Shown here piece after piece: positions 16,446 through 25,032 of a stretch of 46,957 nt of DNA. The stretch comes from Bacteroidota bacterium (GTDB lineage: Bacteria > Bacteroidota > Bacteroidia > JACCXN01). The stretch lies in assembly GCA_013696965.1 (NCBI GenBank), contig JACCXN010000026.1, positions 1-46,957 of the forward strand, in the 5' to 3' direction. Numbering within the stretch: the first letter of the stretch is position 1; the number at the start of each line of letters is the position of its first letter. Under the pieces are notes generated by a model. That model did not search any database. It was given only the letters and a program-made list of their open reading frames with translations, and had not been told where the DNA came from. Made by a program: the position numbers and the translations under genes.

Positions 16446-17150
16446 TTATTCAAATCCTTTAAAATCAATTTGCGCTTTTTGGTAATCTTCAGGAATTCCA
16501 ATGTCAATAAAATAGCCACTTCCTGTATATCCTATTATTGTAAGATTCTTTAAATTTGGTTCAAAAAAATCTTTTTCCAATGAAAATTTTTCTGGCAAAT
16601 CAAATGCATTGAATTTTTTTCTGCGAAAAATATATACTCCCCCGTTAATCAGACCTTGGGTGTTTTCCCCTGTTTTTTCCTGGAATGCTATAACCCTTTT
16701 TTGATCATTAATTTTAACAGTACCGTACCTTGAAGTGTTAATCATGTTTCTTAAACATAAGCTGATATCAGCATTTTCCAATTGGTGGAAGTTGTAAAAT
16801 TCATTTAAATCAAGTTCCAGGAAAGTATCTCCATTTAAAATCAACACATTTTCTGTGGTGCATTTTTCTATAGCCTTTTTCAGCCCCCCCCCTGTTCCTA
16901 ATGGTTCTTCCTCCTTAGCATATACTATTGTTATATTTTCAAAGTAGGTTCCAAAATATTCAACTATAGCTTCAGATTTATATCCTACAGAAAAAATAAT
17001 TTTTTGAATGCCGAATTTCAATAAATACCTTACAAGGTATTCCAGAAATGGTTTTCCATTAACAGGCGCCATCGGTTTTGGAACATCACTCACAACCGAT
17101 TGAAGTCTTGTACCCAGCCCTCCTGCTAAAATTATGGCTTCTTTAATCAT
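16446..17150 (-). CDS. hddC: Sugar-phosphate nucleotidyltransferase (HddC-like)
   Basis: A 234-residue cytosolic enzyme with the nucleotidyltransferase signature LAGGLGTRLQSVVSDVPKPMAPVNGKPFLEYL and NGDTFLELDL. With gmhA- and hddA-like genes directly upstream, the likely reaction is guanylylation of D-glycero-D-manno-heptose 1-phosphate to GDP-heptose. From sequence alone the nucleotide could be GTP or another. Codons for Gly-Gly-Gly in GTGGGLKKA form a run of nine identical bases (C9 on the plus strand, 16884-16892), a possible slippage site in an AT-rich gene. It is the last gene of the glycan operon, 5 bp after gmhA. Confidence 0.8.
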   Translation of the reverse strand: MIKEAIILAGGLGTRLQSVVSDVPKPMAPVNGKPFLEYLVRYLLKFGIQKIIFSVGYKSEAIVEYFGTYFENITIVYAKEEEPLGTGGGLKKAIEKCTTENVLILNGDTFLELDLNEFYNFHQLENADISLCLRNMINTSRYGTVKINDQKRVIAFQEKTGENTQGLINGGVYIFRRKKFNAFDLPEKFSLEKDFFEPNLKNLTIIGYTGSGYFIDIGIPEDYQKAQIDFKGFE

Positions 17151-17155
17151 TCTTT

Positions 17156-17737
17156 TTATTGAAACAACTCATTTTCAATTATTTCACAAAGAATGTGGCC
17201 AATAAGTATATGCGATTCCTGAATTCTAGGAGTATCATTTGATGGAACTTTAATGAGATATTTACATAGTCCATTCATTTTACCTCCTGTTTCTCCCGTT
17301 AACCCAACAGTAACCAATCCTTTTGCGTTGGCAGTTTCAAGGGCCTTTAGTATATTAGGTGAATTTCCGGATGTTGAAATTCCAATTAAAATATCCCCTT
17401 GCTTTGCTGCAGCTTTCACCATTCTTGAATATACTTCATCAAAGGAATAATCATTTGCAACAGCAGTTAGATAGGAAGCATTTACATGAAGAGCTTCAGC
17501 ATTTAAAGGCTCACGGTCTTTGTAAAACCTTCCGGATAATTCAGCTGAAATATGCTGGGCATCGGCAGCAGAACCACCATTTCCACAAAAAAGTGCTTTC
17601 CCACCACCTTGAAAAACCCTAACCAGCTCATGGGCAACGTCCTGTATTATTTTAATCGTGTTTTCATTTTCAAGCAGCCTTACTTTTACATCAATTGAGG
17701 CTTGAATTCTGCTTTTAATAAGTGTTATATTGTCCAT
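17156..17737 (-). CDS. gmhA: Phosphoheptose isomerase (GmhA-like)
   Basis: This 193-residue SIS-domain protein carries FCGNGGSAADAQHISAELSGRF and the ISTSGNSPNIL loop, both typical of GmhA. GmhA turns sedoheptulose 7-phosphate into D-glycero-D-manno-heptose 7-phosphate, the first step of ADP- and GDP-heptose synthesis in the cytosol. Its start overlaps the end of the kinase gene by 13 bp, showing tight coupling. The family length is normal. The phosphatase GmhB is not encoded in the window. Confidence 0.88.
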   Translation of the reverse strand: MDNITLIKSRIQASIDVKVRLLENENTIKIIQDVAHELVRVFQGGGKALFCGNGGSAADAQHISAELSGRFYKDREPLNAEALHVNASYLTAVANDYSFDEVYSRMVKAAAKQGDILIGISTSGNSPNILKALETANAKGLVTVGLTGETGGKMNGLCKYLIKVPSNDTPRIQESHILIGHILCEIIENELFQ

Positions 17738-18747
17738 GTAGATAATCCTTCTTTTGTAAATGTATAGCGTTTAACACTGCCACCAAATTTTTCAATAACT
17801 TTTATTACGTTGTATCGGGTTGTTCCAGGACAATAAAATATCATAAAACCACCACCACCTGCACCTGAAATTTTTCCACCAGTTGCACCAGCTTGAATTG
17901 CTGATTGGTAAATTTCATCAATCAGTGGATTAGTTATTCCTCCAGCCATTTGTTTTTTGTGTTTCCATCCAAAGTCCAGGATTTCTCCTATTTGATGTAT
18001 CTGCCCGCGTAAAAGAGCCTCTTTCATCCTTACAGACTGCTCTCGTAAATTATGCATTGCATTGATTGAACTTTGGTTTTTATCGTTTACATTCTTTGAC
18101 TGCTGTTCAATAATTTTGCTTGAAAAACGGCTGGTTTGAGTATAAAATAAAACCAGGTTATGCTCCAGTTCACTTAAATATTGTTCTTTGATTCGAAGCG
18201 GGTTTACAATAACTTTATCATCTTTAGAAAACTCCATAAAATTGACGCCTCCAAATGTCGCAGCATATTGATCTTGTCTTCCGCCTGCCATTTTACAATC
18301 AACTCGTTCAATTTCATAAGCCAAATGAGCAATATCATATTCCCCCAGGGGTAATTTAAGCCATTCTGCAAAAGCGCCTAAAATTGCTACGACCAAAGTA
18401 GATGAAGTACCAAGGCCAGAACCAGCAGGGGCATCAACAAAAGTACTGAGTTTAAAAGACAAGGGTTTTTTGGTAAAATCCTTAACAACGCGGTTATACA
18501 CGCATTTTAAAAGATCAAGGTTCCCATTTAAAGTCAATTCCATAGCAGAATCGAGTTTTTCAAATTCATTTCTGTCGGCTACATTAAATATGATTTCACC
18601 TGTATCTAAAGGTTCAATTGTGGCATAAGCATATAAACTAACTGTGGCATTGAGGATTGCGCCTCCAAATAAATCACAGTAAGGGCTAACATCAGTTCCA
18701 CCACCTGCTAAACCAATTCTTAAAGGAGCTTTACTTCTAATAATCAT
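17725..18747 (-). CDS. hddA: GHMP kinase, D-glycero-D-manno-heptose 7-phosphate kinase-like
   Basis: A 340-residue GHMP-superfamily sugar kinase. The N-terminal APLRIGLAGGGTDVSPYCDLFGG, the ATP loop PAGSGLGTSSTLVVAILGA and the C-terminal GGKISGAGGGGFMIFYC are the three GHMP motifs. HddA phosphorylates heptose 7-phosphate at C1. A fucokinase-type specificity is the alternative for this fold, but the neighbours gmhA and hddC support heptose. It is preceded by a 49-bp gap after the GT4 gene. Confidence 0.85.
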   Translation of the reverse strand: MIIRSKAPLRIGLAGGGTDVSPYCDLFGGAILNATVSLYAYATIEPLDTGEIIFNVADRNEFEKLDSAMELTLNGNLDLLKCVYNRVVKDFTKKPLSFKLSTFVDAPAGSGLGTSSTLVVAILGAFAEWLKLPLGEYDIAHLAYEIERVDCKMAGGRQDQYAATFGGVNFMEFSKDDKVIVNPLRIKEQYLSELEHNLVLFYTQTSRFSSKIIEQQSKNVNDKNQSSINAMHNLREQSVRMKEALLRGQIHQIGEILDFGWKHKKQMAGGITNPLIDEIYQSAIQAGATGGKISGAGGGGFMIFYCPGTTRYNVIKVIEKFGGSVKRYTFTKEGLSTWTI

Positions 18748-18796
18748 AGGGAAAAATCTGCGTTAAAAATACAGCTTTTTATCATTTTATTCAGAC

Positions 18797-19939
18797 TTAT
18801 TTCGAAGATATCTCAGAAATCACAGCTTCAATGTTTCTTACCATTTTATCCCAGGTGAATTTTTGCTTTTCAACTTGTATTCCATGGCTAAATTTTTGCT
18901 GATAATCCCCATCAAAAAATTGAATAATAGCATCAGAAATTGCTCGAGGATCAACAGGAACTACAAAACCAACTTTTCCATCAGGTACAAGTTCGGGAAG
19001 ACCACCAACATTGGTTACTATCATTGGTTTTTCAAAATGATACGCAATTTGTGTAACACCACTTTGTGTTGCATGTTTATAGGGTTGTACAACAAGATCA
19101 GAGGCACAAAAATAATCAACCACTTTTTCGTCAGGAATAAAATCGGTTTTTAATATCACCTGATTCTTTATTCCAAGCTCCTCAATTAATTGCAAATAGG
19201 GCGTTTTATCTGAATAAAATTCTCCGGCAACAATTAGTTTTAGTTTTTTGTCCTTCATCCTTGAATCAGAAAATGCATTCAATAGCAAATCCAAGCCTTT
19301 GTAATCCCTGATAAAACCAAAAAACAACAGATAATTGTATTCATCACTTATTCCTAATCTTGCACATGCTTCATTTTTTGAAATGGCAGCCCCAAAATTA
19401 TCAAAAAGAGGATGAGGGGAAATTTTTCTTGGCTTTGCTTTATCAAAAAAGTCAAGGTCTTTCAAAACAGAATCAGACATAGCAATAAATGCATCAACAG
19501 GTTTTAAAAAATAAGCAGTTAACTGCTTATCTCCCGGTCGGCTTTCATGGGGTATAACATTATCTAAAATGCAGGCAATTTTAGTTTTATTGTTCCTTTT
19601 TGCAATTCTTGCAATTGTTCCGAAACAAGGTCCCATAAAAGGGAGCCAGAATTTAAAAATTAAAATTTCAGGTTTTTCTTTTCTGATCCTGTTTCCAATT
19701 TTTATCCAATTTAAGGGATTAACACTGTTAACCAGCCTGGAAATTTTTAAATCATCAGGTGAAGGGGAATCCGAAAATTGTGTTTTTCCAGGAAACAGAA
19801 ATCCTGGGTATTGGATAGTAAAAGTATAAATTTCAGCCTTGTATCCTAGGTTCTGGAATTCTCTAATCAACCTTTCATTGAAAACAGCAAGTCCTCCCCG
19901 GAAAGGATGGGCCGAACCAACCAAAATTACCTTTTTCAC
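18797..19939 (-). CDS. Glycosyltransferase family 4 protein
   Basis: A 380-residue GT-B glycosyltransferase. The N-terminus SAHPFRGGLAVFNERLIREF has the donor-side glycine loop, and the C-terminal half has LLFFGFIRDYKGLDLLL, the LKTDFIPDEKVVDYFCASDLVVQPY segment and the GVTQIAYHFEKPMIVTNVGGLPE nucleotide-sugar region. It probably adds a sugar to a lipid-linked or surface glycan at the cytosolic membrane face. Its place between a GT2 gene and the heptose genes makes an activated heptose a candidate donor, but this is inference. Its start lies 2 bp after the GT2 stop, consistent with one operon. Confidence 0.85.
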   Translation of the reverse strand: MKKVILVGSAHPFRGGLAVFNERLIREFQNLGYKAEIYTFTIQYPGFLFPGKTQFSDSPSPDDLKISRLVNSVNPLNWIKIGNRIRKEKPEILIFKFWLPFMGPCFGTIARIAKRNNKTKIACILDNVIPHESRPGDKQLTAYFLKPVDAFIAMSDSVLKDLDFFDKAKPRKISPHPLFDNFGAAISKNEACARLGISDEYNYLLFFGFIRDYKGLDLLLNAFSDSRMKDKKLKLIVAGEFYSDKTPYLQLIEELGIKNQVILKTDFIPDEKVVDYFCASDLVVQPYKHATQSGVTQIAYHFEKPMIVTNVGGLPELVPDGKVGFVVPVDPRAISDAIIQFFDGDYQQKFSHGIQVEKQKFTWDKMVRNIEAVISEISSK

Positions 19940-19941
19940 GC

Positions 19942-20904
19942 TTACAGGTTTGTCTTTTTTGTAATTAAATAAGTGTTTCTTGTAGGCGAATTTCTTGAAA
20001 TAAGCTCGCCAAGAAACCCAGCCAAAAACAGTTGAGTTCCAAGAATAATAGAGGTTAGAGCAATGTAGAATAAGGGCCTTTGGGTTATTAAAGCTGCGGG
20101 AATATTATTGGCAACAAAATAAAGTTTTTGCCCCCCAAGCCAAAGTGTTATAAAAAAACCAGCCAAAAATATTAATGTGCCTAAAAAACCGAAAAAATGC
20201 ATTGGTTTTTTACCGAATCTAGAAACAAACATTATGGAAATTAAATCTAAAAATCCATTAATGAACCTTTCCATTCCAAACTTTGTGACTCCATACTTAC
20301 GCTCCTGGTGTGCCACTTCTTTTTCTGTAATATTAGAGAAGCCATTCCATTTAGCAATAACAGGTATATAGCGGTGCATTTCACCATAAACTTCAATGCT
20401 TTTTACAACTTCCTTTTTATAGGCTTTAAGACCGCAATTAAAATCATGCAAATTAATTCCGGACATTTTACGCGTTGCCCAATTGAAAAGCTTAGTAGGA
20501 ACAGTCTTGGTGAAAGGATCGTATCTTTTCTTTTTCCAGCCGGAAACCAGGTCATAGCTTTCATTTTTTATCATGAAATAAAGCTGGGGAATTTCATCGG
20601 GGCTATCTTGAAGGTCAGCGTCCATTGTAATAACTACTTCTCCACAAGCAGCTTCAAATCCAATATTAAGTGCTGCAGATTTCCCGTAATTCCTCCTGAA
20701 TTTTATTCCTTTAATGTCAGGATTTTGTGCAGATAACTCTTCAATTTGTTTCCAGGATGTATCCTTGCTACCATCATCAATTAAAATTATTTCATAGGAA
20801 AATTCATTTTCTTCCATTATTCTTTTAATCCACTGGGTAAGTTCAAAAAGGGATTCCTGCTCATTATAAAGCGGAATTACAACAGAAATATCTTTATTAA
20901 TCAT
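19942..20904 (-). CDS. Polyisoprenyl-phosphate-type glycosyltransferase family 2
   Basis: A 320-residue membrane GT2. VVIPLYNEQESL and the DADLQDSPDEIP motif are in the catalytic domain (about 1-230). Two C-terminal hydrophobic hairpins follow (FFGFLGTLIFLAGFFITLWL and a segment containing ALTSIILGTQLFLAGFL), as in DPM1/GtrB-like enzymes that load a sugar on undecaprenyl phosphate. The start ATGATTAA at 20904 overlaps the DUF4199 stop by 8 bp. A longer reading from TTG would add only five residues. It is the second gene of the glycan operon. Confidence 0.87.
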   Translation of the reverse strand: MINKDISVVIPLYNEQESLFELTQWIKRIMEENEFSYEIILIDDGSKDTSWKQIEELSAQNPDIKGIKFRRNYGKSAALNIGFEAACGEVVITMDADLQDSPDEIPQLYFMIKNESYDLVSGWKKKRYDPFTKTVPTKLFNWATRKMSGINLHDFNCGLKAYKKEVVKSIEVYGEMHRYIPVIAKWNGFSNITEKEVAHQERKYGVTKFGMERFINGFLDLISIMFVSRFGKKPMHFFGFLGTLIFLAGFFITLWLGGQKLYFVANNIPAALITQRPLFYIALTSIILGTQLFLAGFLGELISRNSPTRNTYLITKKTNL

Positions 20905-21433
20905 TCGAGTCTTCTTCAAAAGGTGATTTGCTATGCTTTAGGAAAGCAGCAGCAAGGAGTGAAATTATGATACCCCAAAAAAGTTTATTGGTAAATTCGG
21001 AAAATGAAAGTGATGAAATTGTAATCGCCTCAAGCTGTTCAATCATTTTATCATACAACTCTTCACTGAAAATCTGTGGCATTTGATCAGATGCTTGTTG
21101 CATTGCTTCCAATGACTCGGACCTTGTCATTTCAACAATTCCCGGATCTACTACTGTTCCGAAAATATAAACAAGTAAACCAAATAGGGAAGCAAAAATA
21201 AAAGTAATCATAAAGCCCATACCAAATGCCTGGCCATAGGTTATGAACCCTTCAAGGTTTTGATCCCGATGTTTTTTTATTCCAAGAATAATAAAAACAA
21301 TAGGAACCCAAGCACCTACCCAGCTGTAACTGCCCAATGGGTTGTATCCTAACATATAGATAATCAGGAAAATTGAGAATGCAACTACTCCCGCAATACT
21401 ACCATAATTTAAAGGTGTTTTAATATTCTCCAT
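20897..21433 (-). CDS. DUF4199 membrane protein
   Basis: A 178-residue integral membrane protein with about four helices: an N-terminal pair (GVVAFSIFLIIYMLGY and WVGAWVPIVFIILGI), a third around FGMGFMITFIFASLFGLLVYIFG, and a C-terminal LFWGIIISLLAAAFLKHS. This is the DUF4199 layout, a Bacteroidota family often found directly before a GT2 gene, as here. Its function is unknown. It is probably the first gene of the glycosyltransferase/heptose operon. Confidence 0.85.
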   Translation of the reverse strand: MENIKTPLNYGSIAGVVAFSIFLIIYMLGYNPLGSYSWVGAWVPIVFIILGIKKHRDQNLEGFITYGQAFGMGFMITFIFASLFGLLVYIFGTVVDPGIVEMTRSESLEAMQQASDQMPQIFSEELYDKMIEQLEAITISSLSFSEFTNKLFWGIIISLLAAAFLKHSKSPFEEDSND

Positions 21434-21479
21434 TTATTTCACGTTATATTAAAGTGCAAAATTATAAAAATGATATAAT

Positions 21480-21510
21480 TTGTGTATTCAAATGTTATTT
21501 TCTATTTTTG
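21480..21510 (+). promoter_or_regulatory. Promoter of the SRP RNA gene
   Basis: TTG (21480-21482) and TATTTTTG (21503-21510) are separated by exactly 20 bp. They lie 4 bp before the first paired base of the RNA. This is the Bacteroidota -33/-7 arrangement, and the same spacing recurs before the fsa gene. Confidence 0.7.
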
Positions 21511-21514
21511 CACT

Positions 21515-21610
21515 GGGTAAGTCTTATACGACCAGCTCCTGTGAACTCCCCCAGGTCCGGAAGGAAGCAAGGGTAAGCAGTTGTAGCGGTGCGATATAAG
21601 TAGCTTACCC
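21515..21610 (+). ncRNA. ffs: Signal recognition particle RNA, small bacterial type
   Basis: About 96 nt. The ends GGGTAAG and CTTACCC pair, and the apical part contains the SRP signature GGTCCGGAAGGAAGCA, with the GGAA tetraloop and the asymmetric loop that binds Ffh. It is the 4.5S-type RNA that acts with Ffh and the receptor FtsY in co-translational membrane targeting. A T-run follows immediately (21612-21619). Confidence 0.92.
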
Positions 21611-21640
21611 ATTTTTTTTGCCTTTATTTTTGTTTTTATT

Positions 21641-21685
21641 AGCCATTTCTCTGATAGTAATACATCGAAATGGCTTTTTTATTTT
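21641..21685 (+). terminator. Rho-independent terminator behind the SRP RNA gene
   Basis: AGCCATTTC (21641-21649) pairs perfectly with GAAATGGCT (21667-21675), and TTTTTATTTTT follows. The orientation is plus, so it ends transcripts coming from the SRP RNA gene. It would not work for the convergent deiminase gene. Confidence 0.75.
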
Positions 21686-21693
21686 TCCACACA

Positions 21694-23481
21694 TTATCTA
21701 ATCATTAATTTTTGGGCCTGCTTTACTTCTCCCTGTTGTAAAATAAGCAAATACGCTCCTGAACTGATTTCCTGGGTATTTATAAAATAATTACTGTTGC
21801 CACGCGTAAATTCTCCTTCGAAAATTGTTGCAATTTCTCTTCCGGCAATATCAAAAAGTTTGATGCTTCCCTTTACAGAACTTAGAGTTTGAACAGGAAT
21901 GCAAGTAATTCCTTTGGAAGGATTAGGATATGCATTTTTAAAATCAACTGCACTTGTCATTTCTTCGATATTTAAGGGCTGATATACTTCAAAAGTATAG
22001 TATCCTGTTGGTGCTGTTATTGGCCTAACCTGCTGTTTGCCGGTTACAGCCTGCGCTTGAATATAATAATGAATTATTGTTCCATCAATTTGAGCAGGAA
22101 TATTAGCGGTCCAGTTATCCGTTAATGGATTAAGCAAAGTCATTGAAACTGAAACAAAGGCTTGTGAAATATCGGTTCTATAATACATAGTAGCAGCAGA
22201 AATACCGCTTTTGTGCATTATTTTGGCTTCCACACTATAATCTATAGTAGAATTAGTTGTATTTGGCAGAGCCTGGTGCTTTATTAAAAGTGGATGAGTA
22301 ACTCCTATAGAATGTGTAATACAATGCAATGAACCACTTGCTGAAATAGTGCTTTTGGTATTTATCCCAACTACATTATAACCGGGCATAGCTTCTTGCA
22401 TAATACGAATTGCAATGGTATCATGGTATGAAGGAGTTGTAGCATTTACAGGATAGGTAGGCATTAAGATTGTTTTATTTACAATGCTATTGTTTGCATA
22501 GGTATAGTAGTAGCTGTTAGGAGGATAATCATATCCGGGTTCAGGAGGCATTGGAATTCTTATAATTTTAAAGGGTGTGCCAAAAACTGAATTGTGGTTA
22601 CTTAAAACATATTGAAGGTTAGCTTCAATTTGAGGCCCATCTGCAACTCCTGCAGGATATTCTCCAATTAAAAGTGTTTCTTCATCCAATAACTTCATGT
22701 GCATATCAATATGATGTATACCATCATAAGGAAGGGTATTCATTTTTATATAATTACCAGTGCCCATAAAGTTGTTCATAATCTGTCCTATTTCGGTGGA
22801 ACTCTGGGTTGGATTTTCATCAAGTACCAGATTGGAAGAAAAATCATTTCCAAACCCATCAGTCATATAATTGCCGCCCACATTAATTAAATTGTTAATT
22901 CCACCCGATGTTTCATATAAGGGGATATTCATGTAATTGGCAATGGATCGTGCCAAAGTATCATCTTTGGGGCGTGGACGGTTATAAATCCAATCAACCA
23001 AAACAAGAGAATCTACATTATTTGTATAGACTGAATTTGCCATATAATCCCTAATCCAAACAGAATTAAAAGGAGCTATAAGAAAACTTAAATTAGTGAG
23101 AGCAACACCATTTGAGGTGAGGTTACTTTTCACGGTATTTGAATCACTGCAAACAATAATAACAGGTGTTTCATTTTGCACAGCCTTAATTATTTCTCTA
23201 TGAACAGGCAAATAACTTGTCCATACAATAACCAATGCTTGAACTTCTTCCCATTCTGACATTGTTCTAATTGCCGATCCGGTTGGAGGTGTAGTTATAA
23301 CAGTGGAGGACCTTTGGTTATTCCTGTTTTCAAGATATTCTTTCATTTTCTCCTTTTCTCCAGGAGCAAACCCTTTTGGAAGAAAGGTTTGATCAATTTT
23401 CTGAGCTATTGAAAAACTGCAAATAAAAAGCATTGCTACAACTGCAAAAAGTTGTTTTAAAAAAGTAGAAGTATAATTCAT
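21694..23481 (-). CDS. Secreted peptidylarginine/agmatine deiminase-family protein with T9SS tail
   Basis: 595 residues. The start at 23481 (MNYTSTFLKQLFAVVAMLF) gives a proper signal peptide; an upstream ATG adds 17 residues and is less likely. About residues 60-400 match the guanidino-modifying deiminase family that includes agmatine deiminase and Porphyromonas PAD. Asp145 is in WIRDY, His257 and Asp259 in HHIDMHM, and the nucleophile Cys387 in GSLHCITH. An Ig-like region follows, then a type A sorting domain (NAYPNPSKGITCIPV to QKLMIR). The likely reaction is hydrolysis of a guanidino group to ureido plus ammonia outside the cell. Whether the substrate is protein arginine, free arginine or agmatine cannot be read from sequence. 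Confidence 0.85.
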   Translation of the reverse strand: MNYTSTFLKQLFAVVAMLFICSFSIAQKIDQTFLPKGFAPGEKEKMKEYLENRNNQRSSTVITTPPTGSAIRTMSEWEEVQALVIVWTSYLPVHREIIKAVQNETPVIIVCSDSNTVKSNLTSNGVALTNLSFLIAPFNSVWIRDYMANSVYTNNVDSLVLVDWIYNRPRPKDDTLARSIANYMNIPLYETSGGINNLINVGGNYMTDGFGNDFSSNLVLDENPTQSSTEIGQIMNNFMGTGNYIKMNTLPYDGIHHIDMHMKLLDEETLLIGEYPAGVADGPQIEANLQYVLSNHNSVFGTPFKIIRIPMPPEPGYDYPPNSYYYTYANNSIVNKTILMPTYPVNATTPSYHDTIAIRIMQEAMPGYNVVGINTKSTISASGSLHCITHSIGVTHPLLIKHQALPNTTNSTIDYSVEAKIMHKSGISAATMYYRTDISQAFVSVSMTLLNPLTDNWTANIPAQIDGTIIHYYIQAQAVTGKQQVRPITAPTGYYTFEVYQPLNIEEMTSAVDFKNAYPNPSKGITCIPVQTLSSVKGSIKLFDIAGREIATIFEGEFTRGNSNYFINTQEISSGAYLLILQQGEVKQAQKLMIR

Positions 23482-23561
23482 AATTTTTTGTTTTTGGATT
23501 AAGTGTTGTAATATATTGAGTTTTTTCATCAAATAAAAAAAAACTTACAAGTCAGATTAAA

Positions 23562-23592
23562 TTGCTAATCCCGATTAGGGTGGTTATTTTTG
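23562..23592 (+). promoter_or_regulatory. Promoter and palindrome upstream of the fsa gene
   Basis: TTG (23562-23564) and TATTTTTG (23585-23592) are 20 bp apart. Between them CTAAT-CCCG-ATTAG (23565-23578) is a perfect 5-bp-arm palindrome starting directly after the TTG. A protein bound there would block the promoter, so this is a candidate operator. The start codon lies 26 bp further on. Confidence 0.6.
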
Positions 23593-23618
23593 CGTGAAAA
23601 TTAATCTAAAAAGAAAAC

Positions 23619-24275
23619 ATGAAATTTTTTATTGACACAGCAAACCTCGATCAGATAAGGGAAGCACAGGATCTTGGAGTTCTTGATGGTGTAACCACTA
23701 ATCCTTCATTAATGGCCAAAGAAGGAATAAAAGGCCATGATAATGTTATAAAACATTATATTGACATCTGCAATATTGTTGACGGTGATGTTAGTGCTGA
23801 AGTAATTGCTACAGATTTTGAAACCATTGTGAAAGAAGGTGAATTTCTTGCATCGCTTCACCCACAAATTGTTGTAAAGGTACCTATGATAAAGGATGGT
23901 ATTAAAGCTATCAAACATTTTTCCGATAAAGGAATAAAGACAAACTGCACACTTGTTTTTTCAGCCGGCCAGGCATTATTGGCGGCAAAAGCAGGTGCTA
24001 CCTATGTTTCTCCTTTCATTGGCAGATTAGATGATATTGCTACGGACGGTTTGGATTTAATTGACCAGATAGTTACTATTTATCAAAACTACGGGTATGA
24101 AACACAAGTGCTTGCTGCTTCTGTTAGACACACAATGCATTTGGTGAAATGTGCTGAAATAGGCGCTGATGTTGTAACTTGTCCTTTAAATGTAATTACC
24201 GATTTACTTAAGCACCCATTAACAACAATTGGTTTGGATACTTTTCTTTCTGATCATAAAAAGAGTAATGCATAA
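23619..24275 (+). CDS. fsa: Transaldolase / fructose-6-phosphate aldolase-like protein
   Basis: A 218-residue TIM-barrel enzyme of the short transaldolase subfamily. [31 protein letters not shown] is the classical N-terminus. KVPMIKDG holds the Schiff-base lysine in VVVKVP context, and [28 protein letters not shown] is conserved. Members either split fructose 6-phosphate to dihydroxyacetone and glyceraldehyde 3-phosphate or act as transaldolases in the pentose phosphate pathway, and sequence alone does not decide. In this phylum transaldolase activity is the more common assignment. It has its own promoter and a strong hairpin after the stop. Confidence 0.9.
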   Translation: MKFFIDTANLDQIREAQDLGVLDGVTTNPSLMAKEGIKGHDNVIKHYIDICNIVDGDVSAEVIATDFETIVKEGEFLASLHPQIVVKVPMIKDGIKAIKHFSDKGIKTNCTLVFSAGQALLAAKAGATYVSPFIGRLDDIATDGLDLIDQIVTIYQNYGYETQVLAASVRHTMHLVKCAEIGADVVTCPLNVITDLLKHPLTTIGLDTFLSDHKKSNA

Positions 24276-24293
24276 ATGTTAAATAGTACAATG

Positions 24294-24331
24294 CTTCTGA
24301 AGTGCATAGTTAATTGCACTTTAGAAGTTTT
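24294..24331 (+). terminator. Intrinsic terminator after fsa
   Basis: CTTCTGAAGTGCA (24294-24306) pairs with TGCACTTTAGAAG (24315-24327) over 13 positions with one G-U, and TTTTA follows. It lies 18 bp after the fsa stop and ends that transcript before the next gene. Confidence 0.7.
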
Positions 24332-24369
24332 ACGAATGCAATTCAAAAAAACGAATATCTCAAATTAAT

Positions 24370-24978
24370 ATGCTTTTAAAAATCCATCCTGATAATCCTG
24401 CACCAAGACACATTAAAATGGTTGTAGACTGTATTAAAAGCGGTGGAGTTATTATTTACCCCACTGATACTGTGTATGGATTTGCCTGCGATATGAATAA
24501 TATGAAAGCGGCAGAGCGTATTTGTAAGATAAAAGGCCTGAAACCGGAAAAAGCGAATTTTTCATTTATTTTTTATGATCTAAGCCATCTTTCTGATTAT
24601 ACCATGCAAATTGATAACATTACTTTTAAGTTGTTAAAAAAAGTTCTTCCAGGGCCATTTACCTTTATTCTTAATGCAAATAATAAAGTTCCAAAATTGT
24701 TTAAAAGCAAGAAAAAGACAATTGGTATACGTATTCCTGATAATAAAATCCCGGGAGAGATTGTGAAAGAACTCAATAATCCTATTATCTCAACTTCAGT
24801 TTACGATCCGGATGAAATTATTGAATATACCACGGATCCCGAGCTTATTTATGAAAGGTATAAAAATCAGGTAGATATGGTGATTGATGGGGGATATGGG
24901 CACAATGTAGCATCAACAATTGTAGATTGCACTGAAGGGGAACCTGTTATTCTAAGACAGGGAATAGGAGAATTGTAA
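24370..24978 (+). CDS. Sua5/YciO/YrdC-family protein
   Basis: This 202-residue protein has the YrdC fold, with [54 protein letters not shown] and the TIGIRIPDN segment. Relatives make threonylcarbamoyl-AMP for the t6A modification of tRNA. The short form without a Sua5 C-terminal domain, with [11 protein letters not shown] and a C-terminal ILRQGIGEL, is closer to YciO, whose role is less certain. It has no obvious operon partner, because a terminator precedes it and a convergent gene follows. Confidence 0.85.
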   Translation: MLLKIHPDNPAPRHIKMVVDCIKSGGVIIYPTDTVYGFACDMNNMKAAERICKIKGLKPEKANFSFIFYDLSHLSDYTMQIDNITFKLLKKVLPGPFTFILNANNKVPKLFKSKKKTIGIRIPDNKIPGEIVKELNNPIISTSVYDPDEIIEYTTDPELIYERYKNQVDMVIDGGYGHNVASTIVDCTEGEPVILRQGIGEL

Positions 24979-25032
24979 TTGCTCTTTTTTTAACCGGAGT
25001 TCGATTTTTATTCTCTCCTTCTAAAAGCGTTT

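Noticed and set aside
20905-20919. TTG start adding five residues to the GT2 protein
   Set aside because: The ATG overlapping the DUF4199 stop gives the typical GT2 N-terminus and translational coupling.
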